From: Paracoccaceae bacterium
Lineage (GTDB): Bacteria; Pseudomonadota; Alphaproteobacteria; Rhodobacterales; Rhodobacteraceae
DNA: 13,298 bases
NCBI GenBank assembly: GCA_003447515.1
Contig: DLZA01000261.1
Coordinates: forward strand, 4,853-18,150
Reading direction: 5' to 3'
Part shown: piece by piece, positions 7,782-13,298 of the stretch
How positions within the stretch are numbered: position 1 is the stretch's first letter
Layout of the letters: each line of letters begins with the position of its first letter
Position numbers and translations under genes: made by a program
The notes under the pieces: model-generated
What the model was told of the DNA's origin: nothing
The model's database searches: none
What the model saw: the letters and a program-made list of their open reading frames with translations, nothing else

Positions 7782-7867
7782 ATCAAATCCTCAGTCTTTT
7801 GTTCAATACTTCAGCGTGCCTATCAATCTGCGTCACGCCAATCAAGCTTGGACTTCTGCGCAGGATG
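7782..7867 (-). other. skp-fabZ spacer, position of lpxD in many other genomes
   Basis: These 86 bases are the longest gap inside the bamA-lpxB group, whose other junctions are 3 bases or less. Many proteobacteria carry lpxD at this point. Nothing resembling lpxD or its hexapeptide repeats is encoded in the spacer in any minus-strand frame I read. It ends in the fabZ ribosome-binding site (GAGG). A small internal promoter or an mRNA processing site would fit the gap, but I see no clear -35/-10 pair and no strong hairpin. Confidence 0.45.
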
Positions 7868-8437
7868 TCACTCCAAGGGCAACTGGCCAGCTTGGAACGC
7901 TGCATCCAACCTTTTAATAATGAGTTTTGTAATATCCCCACCTTGGGCAATCCAAACGGCACTTTCATCCAGCACAAAGACAATCCCATTATCTTTCATT
8001 AACTGTGTGATCATTTGTTCTGCCTCATTAAAGAAGCGAAACTTCGCGCCCTCAAGTGCTTGTGCTAGCTCAATAGCCTTTTGATCTTGTCTGCGACGCA
8101 CCTCTTTGACCTTCTCGTCAAAGGCTTTTGCTAAAATGCTAAACTCGCCTGAAGCAATGGTTTTTCGCACATCTGTCAGTTCGCGCTCTTCCCGCTCTAG
8201 ATCCGCGGCCAAGGATGCATTTTCTTCAACCAGTCGTTGTTGGCGGATGGTAAGCGCATCGATTAGAGCCTTCCCAAACTTGGAACCTTGGATCAAACGG
8301 TCACGGTTCACACTCACGACCTCAGCAGGCTCACGATAAATCTGATATGGTGGCGATCCCTGCGCAACAACCGGCAGTGCGATTGTTGCTCCACTTACCA
8401 TCACACTCATAAAAAAACTACCGATTCGTAAGATCAT
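7868..8437 (-). CDS. skp: Periplasmic OMP chaperone, Skp/OmpH family
   Basis: Skp-family proteins are trimeric periplasmic chaperones that hold unfolded outer-membrane proteins on their way to BamA. This 189-residue protein has a hydrophobic signal sequence, with likely cleavage after LPVVA (residue 25). A short conserved segment, VVSVNRDRLIQGSKFGK (about 40-56), is followed by a long charged, helical, coiled-coil arm (about 60-130) rich in Glu, Arg and Ala. A return segment with VFVLDESAVWIAQGGDIT ends in a C-terminal helix. Primary sequence is poorly conserved in this family, so the call rests on architecture plus position right after bamA. The ATG at 8437 directly follows the bamA TAA. No Shine-Dalgarno sequence is visible in front of it, so its translation probably depends on ribosomes finishing bamA. 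Confidence 0.92.
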   Translation of the reverse strand: MILRIGSFFMSVMVSGATIALPVVAQGSPPYQIYREPAEVVSVNRDRLIQGSKFGKALIDALTIRQQRLVEENASLAADLEREERELTDVRKTIASGEFSILAKAFDEKVKEVRRRQDQKAIELAQALEGAKFRFFNEAEQMITQLMKDNGIVFVLDESAVWIAQGGDITKLIIKRLDAAFQAGQLPLE

Positions 8438-8440
8438 TTA
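8435..8440 (-). promoter_or_regulatory. bamA stop / skp start junction, probable translational coupling
   Basis: The bamA stop TAA (8440-8438) is followed at once by the skp ATG (8437-8435). The bases just upstream encode the bamA C-terminus and contain no purine-rich Shine-Dalgarno sequence. Re-initiation by ribosomes ending on bamA is the simplest explanation of how skp is translated. This would tie the amount of chaperone to the amount of BamA. The arrangement is seen directly; the coupling is inferred. Confidence 0.5.
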
Positions 8441-10819
8441 AAAGCGCGTGTCAATTGTGAAGTTAAAGGTCTGTGTTTGATCAACGCTGGCATTGTAGTC
8501 AAGTGGTTTTGCAAAATTGAACCGAAGGGGACCAAGCGTCGTATCCCAAAAAATTGATACACCGAGAGCGGAACGTAGTTCAAAAGCACTCGAACTTGCA
8601 TTAACTGTATTTGAACCCTTGGTCGCAGTAGTGCGATCCAATTCCCAAACTGACCCTGCGTCAAAGAATAAGCCCCCATGCATACCGTATTCTTCTGGCA
8701 GACCAATCGGGAAGCTTGCCTCCAAACGCGCAAGAGCGTAGATGTTACCCCCAAGTGCTTCTTGGTAATTAGTGCCAAGATTTGCAGGATCAGCATCCAC
8801 AACACGTGGACCGATTCCAAACGCCTCGAACCCTCGCAATGTATTACCTCCTAGCCGGAAACGATCAACAATACTTGTTGTGCCGCCACCAAACGACTTG
8901 AGGTAGCCACCTTCTAGCTCTGCAGACAAAACCACTTCTTCGTTCAACATCGATTTGTAAGCTTTTGCGTTTGTAACTGCTTTATAATATTTATTGCTAC
9001 CTGCCACACCAGCAAGCGACTGATCAAAGCCAAAAATAAAGCCAGACGTTGGTTTAACAGGAGAGTTTCGTTTATCGTATGAATACCCCAAACCGAGTCC
9101 TAAGGTCGAACGAGAACCTCTCTCGGCCGCTATCAACGGAGAAGCATCGGCATCCGGCGTTACACGGTTGTTTTCAAAAAGCATAGACGGTGTCAGCCGA
9201 GAATATTCCCCGGTCGGAAAAGTCAGCGACGGTCGGAACTGGGAGCGGCGAGTATTGTACGCAAGACTGTCATCGTTGGTGGTATAAAAAGCAACGCGAA
9301 GTCCGAGTGCCAAATCACGATCGTACAACTTTGGTTCTGTGAAGTTAAATGATAGCTCACGATTATCAGACGTTGTGCTGATGGCAACACCAACGCTTTG
9401 ACCGCGCCCCAAAAAGTTTTTTTCTTTAAGTTTAGCATTGGCTGCGAGCCCATTATCCGTCCCGAACCCAAGACCAAAGCTCAATGTTCCCGTTGCCTGT
9501 TCCTGGACGTTCACATCAATCACTACCTGATTTGGGTTAGAGCCCTGTCGAGTTTGAACATCAACCTTGGAAAAATGACCAAGCGCGCGGATACGGTCTG
9601 CACTCTTTTGGATTTTTCGAGCATTGAACGGGTCACCTTCAACGCTTTGAAATTCTCTGCGAATTACACGATCCAAAGTGTCGCTATTACCCTCAATGTC
9701 AATGCGTTCAATGAACAGCTTTGGGCCACGCACAAGTTGGAATTCGATATCGAGCGTGAGCTTATCATCGTTGCGCGTCACACTGGGATTGGCTTGAACA
9801 AACGATAATCCCTTTTGAGAAGCAATAATATCCAAGCGCTCGAGTGTTGTGTTCACAGCCTCTGGGTTATAAACTGAGCCTGGTGTCAATTTAATTGCTT
9901 TATAAAAATCATCTACGACGACGTCGGGTTCGCGGCTATTAACGCTCAATTCACCAAATCGGTATTGTTGACCTTCTTCCACCTGGAAGTTTACCGTAAA
10001 ACTGCTTCGTTCGCGAGTAAAATCAGCGGAAGACGATAAAACATTGGCATCGATATAACCGCGCCTTAAGTAAAAATTACGCAACTTCTCTTTGTCAAAG
10101 TCTAGGCGTTCCGGAATGAAAGTATCGCGGCGAACAAATGAACGGAACAGGCCCGCTTGCTTCGACTCTATGACACGACGCAAACGGCGATCAGAATAGA
10201 CACGGTTACCTGTAAAACCAATGCGGTTGACTTCGACAATTCTGCCTTCACGGATTTCGAAAACGAGATCAACACGATTATCAGAGCGGCGAATGATCTT
10301 AGGTTCAACACGGGCTGCCACACGACCCGCAGTCGCGTATGCATTGGTAATTGCTAATGTGTCGGCTTCTGCCTGCAACGGTGAGTAAGCTTGGCGTGGG
10401 ATTGACCCAACCAATTTGATCAAGTTTTCGTCTTTAAGACGACGATTACCCTCAATCGAAATTTCGTTGATTGTTGGGTACTCCTTAACATCGATGATCA
10501 GGCTCCCTTTTTCAGGTTTTACGTTAACAAACTCAAACAAACCGGAATCATATAAGTTCTGTACAACACTGTTGATCTCCGTCGGCGTCAGCGTCGTTCC
10601 AATGGAAATCCCTGCGATAGACTGCACTGTATCTAATGGAATTCGTTGATTTCCCGAAATATCGATACGGCTTAGTACCAAGGATGGTTGCGCGTAAGCT
10701 ACTGATCCACAATAGAAAGATGTGCTAACGCTAAATGACGAAAATATAGCAAATACCGAAACTGCTAAAGTGCTTGCTAACTTGGCAATAAAGCGAGCAA
10801 AGAAATGCATTGTGATCAT
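8438..10819 (-). CDS. bamA: Outer membrane protein assembly factor BamA (Omp85)
   Basis: BamA is the essential core of the BAM complex, which folds and inserts beta-barrel proteins into the outer membrane. The 793-residue protein starts with a long signal sequence (cleavage probably after AYA, residue 43). It is followed by five POTRA domains at roughly 48-117, 118-194, 195-285, 286-367 and 368-441; the repeating I-x-I/F-x-GN pattern (ISGN, IEGN, FTGN, IEGN) marks four of them. The 16-strand barrel fills 442-793. It includes the conserved LRGF motif of loop 6 (661-664) and ends in Phe, the usual outer-membrane beta-signal. Two ATGs are possible, at 10819 and 10810; the first is used here, with a G-rich but imperfect ribosome-binding site. 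It lies 77 bases after rseP and abuts skp, the chaperone that delivers its substrates. Confidence 0.98.
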   Translation of the reverse strand: MITMHFFARFIAKLASTLAVSVFAIFSSFSVSTSFYCGSVAYAQPSLVLSRIDISGNQRIPLDTVQSIAGISIGTTLTPTEINSVVQNLYDSGLFEFVNVKPEKGSLIIDVKEYPTINEISIEGNRRLKDENLIKLVGSIPRQAYSPLQAEADTLAITNAYATAGRVAARVEPKIIRRSDNRVDLVFEIREGRIVEVNRIGFTGNRVYSDRRLRRVIESKQAGLFRSFVRRDTFIPERLDFDKEKLRNFYLRRGYIDANVLSSSADFTRERSSFTVNFQVEEGQQYRFGELSVNSREPDVVVDDFYKAIKLTPGSVYNPEAVNTTLERLDIIASQKGLSFVQANPSVTRNDDKLTLDIEFQLVRGPKLFIERIDIEGNSDTLDRVIRREFQSVEGDPFNARKIQKSADRIRALGHFSKVDVQTRQGSNPNQVVIDVNVQEQATGTLSFGLGFGTDNGLAANAKLKEKNFLGRGQSVGVAISTTSDNRELSFNFTEPKLYDRDLALGLRVAFYTTNDDSLAYNTRRSQFRPSLTFPTGEYSRLTPSMLFENNRVTPDADASPLIAAERGSRSTLGLGLGYSYDKRNSPVKPTSGFIFGFDQSLAGVAGSNKYYKAVTNAKAYKSMLNEEVVLSAELEGGYLKSFGGGTTSIVDRFRLGGNTLRGFEAFGIGPRVVDADPANLGTNYQEALGGNIYALARLEASFPIGLPEEYGMHGGLFFDAGSVWELDRTTATKGSNTVNASSSAFELRSALGVSIFWDTTLGPLRFNFAKPLDYNASVDQTQTFNFTIDTRF

Positions 10820-10896
10820 TATAACCGAGCCCCCAAGGCGTTGACAGCATTAATTTTATGTTTTGTTGTTTCTTTCTAATCGAACGCGTTCAGAAT

Positions 10897-12237
10897 TCAA
10901 AGGCGCATAATGTCGTTAAAAGTCGCAAAGAGCATGAGCGTCAATAACAACGACAAACCAACCCCCATTATTACCTGCATCACGCGATCATGAGGCGAGC
11001 GTTTGAAAATTGCTTGGTAAGCGAAAATGACCAAATGCCCACCATCTAAAACTGGGATAGGCAGAAGGTTCATCAGGCCGATCGCAGTAGAGATAAAGGC
11101 TATCATAAATATAAATTCAGTTACACCTTGCGTAGCACTGTCGCCAGAGGCGACCGCGATCCCAACGGGCCCTTGCAGGTTTTTGACCGACAGGCCGCCA
11201 GTAATCAATTGGGAGATGGTACGCACAAAAGTCTTTGCCATATGCCAAACAGAACCCAGCCCAACATTAATCGCGTCAAGGACACCAACTGAGACGTATG
11301 TGGGCGAAACCGCAAGGCCAGCACCAACACCTATCATCATACGCTCGCCAAACGTTCCGTCACGTTTTTCATATGGCATCATCCGTGGCGTAACATCGAG
11401 CCCTAAAACTTTGCCATCGCGCAGAACACGCATTTGCACCTCACGAGAGTTCATCGTTTGCACTATATTTTGCAGATCAAAAAAAGACGCGATTTCTTTG
11501 CCGTCCAAGGCGAGCACCAAATCACCCTTTTTAACGCCGGCTTTTGCTGCCGGCGTCACTGGGTTCACAGTTGATACAATGGGTAGCCAAGGAAATGGTC
11601 CTACCACCTCCAGCGCGACGCCATTGCGCAAAACACCATACACAGGCGCGCTAGCCGCATCGCGATCTTTGAATTTCTCAAAGTCCCTCCAGGCCATGAT
11701 TGGTGATCCGTTAAATGATGTTATTTTATCCCCTATCATCAATTTAATCTGATTATTTGGGCCACTTTGAACGTCGCCCACCACCAAGTCGGATGATGGG
11801 CGACCAGAACCTAACGCGATCATTCCAAAGACCACTATCGACAACACGAAATTTGCTGCAGGGCCTGCCAATACAGTCAATGCACGCCGCCACAGAGTTG
11901 CAGCCTCAAACGTTTTCGCACGCAAATCTAAGGGCATGGCTTCAATCTTTTCTCTGTCTACACTGCCACTTGTGGCGTCAGCATCGCCCAGAAATTTAAC
12001 AAAGCCACCCAGGGGAAGGACTGAAATTTTCCAACTTGTGCCTCTTTTATCAACCCAAGAGATCAGGACTGGACCAAATCCCATCGAGAATGCCTCAGCA
12101 TGAATTCCACACAAACGTCCAACTAAATAGTGGCCATATTCATGGATAAAAATTACTATACTGAGCACGATAATAAAAGGAAAAATAAAGGTCAGCGCTC
12201 CGCCGAAAAGCGGAATATAAGATAAAAAATCAAACAT
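10897..12237 (-). CDS. rseP: Site-2 intramembrane zinc metalloprotease RseP
   Basis: RseP (M50 family) is an inner-membrane protease that cuts transmembrane segments, classically an anti-sigma factor in the envelope-stress cascade, and clears leftover signal peptides. The 446-residue protein has the zinc motif HEYGH at 32-36 in its first membrane helix. It has a second hydrophobic helix around 118-142, two PDZ-like regions (about 145-210 and 218-285), and a C-terminal helix with NLLPIPVLDGGH (390-401) supplying the third metal ligand. A last hydrophobic segment lies at about 422-440. All expected catalytic residues are present. The ATG at 12237 has a good AAGGA ribosome-binding site and lies 24 bases after dxr. 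Its substrate in this organism cannot be read from the window; no rpoE or rseA-like gene is nearby. Confidence 0.97.
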   Translation of the reverse strand: MFDFLSYIPLFGGALTFIFPFIIVLSIVIFIHEYGHYLVGRLCGIHAEAFSMGFGPVLISWVDKRGTSWKISVLPLGGFVKFLGDADATSGSVDREKIEAMPLDLRAKTFEAATLWRRALTVLAGPAANFVLSIVVFGMIALGSGRPSSDLVVGDVQSGPNNQIKLMIGDKITSFNGSPIMAWRDFEKFKDRDAASAPVYGVLRNGVALEVVGPFPWLPIVSTVNPVTPAAKAGVKKGDLVLALDGKEIASFFDLQNIVQTMNSREVQMRVLRDGKVLGLDVTPRMMPYEKRDGTFGERMMIGVGAGLAVSPTYVSVGVLDAINVGLGSVWHMAKTFVRTISQLITGGLSVKNLQGPVGIAVASGDSATQGVTEFIFMIAFISTAIGLMNLLPIPVLDGGHLVIFAYQAIFKRSPHDRVMQVIMGVGLSLLLTLMLFATFNDIMRL

Positions 12238-12261
12238 CGAGGGTTCCTTCAGATAAGACCG

Positions 12262-13298
12262 CTAATTGTTGCGCAGACCATCTTTTACAGCTTCCACAGA
12301 GATCTTACGGGCTGTGCGGTCCATATCAATTACAGCCTCTAGAGTCACATGCCCATTCTTATCTGCGTCAATTTGGTCAAGTACTGACTGCACAACCCGC
12401 GCCATATCTAAAAAGCCAATATCACGTGCCAAAAACATATCCAAAGCAGTTTCCTTACCCGCATTAAACGCTGCCCCAGCCAATCCACCCATTTCCATTG
12501 CCTGCTGTGCAAGAGCCAACGACGGAAACCGCCGCACATCAGGTGCCTGAAACGTCAACTCACCAAGCACACTAAAATTGACCCGCTCAACAGGCAAGTC
12601 AACTCTTGCTGGCCAATTTAATGCATAGCCAATAGGCGACCGCATATCTGGTGGCCCCAAATGAGCCATAATCGCGCCGTCAGCAAAACCGACCATTGAA
12701 TGAATGATAGATTGTGGGTGCACAATTACTTCGATCTGTTCAGTTTTTACATCAAAAAGAACATGTGTCTCCAACACTTCCATCGCCTTGTTGAACATAG
12801 ATGCACTGTCGATTGAAATACGCTGACCCATATCCCAATTGGGATGCGCCATTGCCTGTTCGGGTGTTGCACTTTCCATCATCTTCATTGAAGCATTCAG
12901 AAACGGGCCTCCGGAAGCAGTCAGAATGATCCGTTCCACCGCTTTATCCATACCGCCAATACATTGAAAAATGGCAGAATGCTCGCTGTCAACCGGGAGG
13001 AGCACGCATCCTGTTTTCGCACATGTGCCCTGGACTAATGCCCCACCACATACAAGGCTTTCTTTGTTAGCTAGCGCCAGGGCTCTTGAGTGCTTAGCAA
13101 TCTCCAGACTTATCTCCAGACCTGCGAACCCAACAACTGCAGACATTGCCCAATCAACCGGGTAAGCCGCAGCTTCGAGTAGTGCCTCGCGTCCCGCTCG
13201 TGCATGCACTTCAGACCCCGCCAAAGCATTTTTTAAATTGGCAAGCAAATGTTCTTGAGCCACAACAGCGACCTTCGCGCGGAGGGCAATAGCCTGAT
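12262..13298 (-). CDS. dxr: 1-deoxy-D-xylulose-5-phosphate reductoisomerase, 5' end outside window
   Basis: Dxr converts DXP to 2-C-methyl-D-erythritol 4-phosphate with NADPH, the committed step of the MEP isoprenoid pathway. That pathway feeds ubiquinone, carotenoids and the undecaprenyl carrier. The frame is open to the window edge and about 344 residues are visible. Compared with the usual 390-400, about 50 N-terminal residues, including the NADPH-binding GSTGSIG-type loop, are missing. Visible motifs, numbered from the edge, are ANKESLV (76-82), DSEH (103-106) with metal ligands Asp103 and Glu105, TASGGPF (126-132), HPNWDMGQRISIDSA (151-165), Glu173 in NKAMEVLE as third metal ligand, and HPQSIIHSMV (193-202). 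A GTG at 13263 is internal, not the start. It precedes rseP by 24 bases, the common alphaproteobacterial order. Confidence 0.97.
   Translation of the reverse strand, partial: QAIALRAKVAVVAQEHLLANLKNALAGSEVHARAGREALLEAAAYPVDWAMSAVVGFAGLEISLEIAKHSRALALANKESLVCGGALVQGTCAKTGCVLLPVDSEHSAIFQCIGGMDKAVERIILTASGGPFLNASMKMMESATPEQAMAHPNWDMGQRISIDSASMFNKAMEVLETHVLFDVKTEQIEVIVHPQSIIHSMVGFADGAIMAHLGPPDMRSPIGYALNWPARVDLPVERVNFSVLGELTFQAPDVRRFPSLALAQQAMEMGGLAGAAFNAGKETALDMFLARDIGFLDMARVVQSVLDQIDADKNGHVTLEAVIDMDRTARKISVEAVKDGLRNN

Noticed and set aside
7783..7989. A 68-codon minus-strand frame overlapping the end of skp and reaching the fabZ start; considered as an lpxD remnant or a frameshifted skp tail.
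   Set aside because: The encoded sequence has no hexapeptide repeats or LpxD motifs, skp already ends with a normal C-terminus, and no ribosome-binding site precedes it.
8434..8820. A 128-codon minus-strand frame inside the 3' end of bamA.
   Set aside because: It shares sequence with the conserved BamA barrel in another frame and has no family features; it is a shadow frame.
10819..10825. A perfect TATAAT touching the bamA start codon, considered as a promoter that would favour the second ATG at 10810.
   Set aside because: No recognisable -35 element lies 16-19 bases upstream and the genes read as one operon, so it is most likely a chance match.
10885..10894. The perfect ten-base palindrome GAACGCGTTC (approximate position) between rseP and bamA, considered as an operator.
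   Set aside because: Ten-base palindromes are expected several times by chance in a window this size, and there is no matching site elsewhere to suggest a regulator.
11027..11752. A 241-codon plus-strand frame opposite rseP.
   Set aside because: It is fully antisense to an intact, conserved protease; the composition (Pro, Thr, Ser, Arg) is typical of an antisense shadow.

Overview
The window is a stretch of ordinary alphaproteobacterial chromosome. Gene order and protein style (LpxI rather than LpxH, skp followed directly by fabZ, and a GlnE that opens with a short Pro/Phe-containing leader) point to Rhodobacterales. Base composition is moderate and clearly lower in GC than classical Rhodobacter, which would fit a marine, roseobacter-like lineage with a lower-GC genome. 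That placement is inference from memory of families, not from a search.

Layout, left to right. Positions 1-771 (+) hold the 3' part of an M20-family metallopeptidase. Everything else is on the minus strand. At 858-1139 is a 93-residue protein I do not recognise functionally, just downstream of glnE (1202-3949), the bifunctional regulator of glutamine synthetase. A non-coding stretch of about 510 bases (3950-4460) separates glnE from a compact envelope-biogenesis cluster. Read in the direction of transcription, that cluster is dxr (5' end outside the window), rseP, bamA, skp, fabZ, lpxA, lpxI, lpxB.

The cluster joins four linked tasks. Dxr makes isoprenoid precursors, including those for the undecaprenyl carrier. 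RseP is an inner-membrane site-2 protease. BamA inserts outer-membrane proteins that Skp escorts through the periplasm. FabZ supplies acyl chains, while LpxA, LpxI and LpxB build the lipid A disaccharide. The genes from bamA to lpxB are tightly spaced: bamA/skp abut, fabZ/lpxA are 1 base apart, lpxA/lpxI 3 bases apart, and lpxI/lpxB overlap by 4 bases. Only skp-fabZ (86 bases) leaves a real gap, at the place where many other proteobacteria carry lpxD.

I found no RNA genes, CRISPR arrays, insertion sequences, prophage genes, defence genes or recognisable mobile elements. No undescribed system stands out. The items most worth a second look are the unknown 93-residue protein, the long lpxB-glnE intergenic region, the absence of lpxD from the cluster, and the glycine at the acyl-chain ruler position of LpxA.
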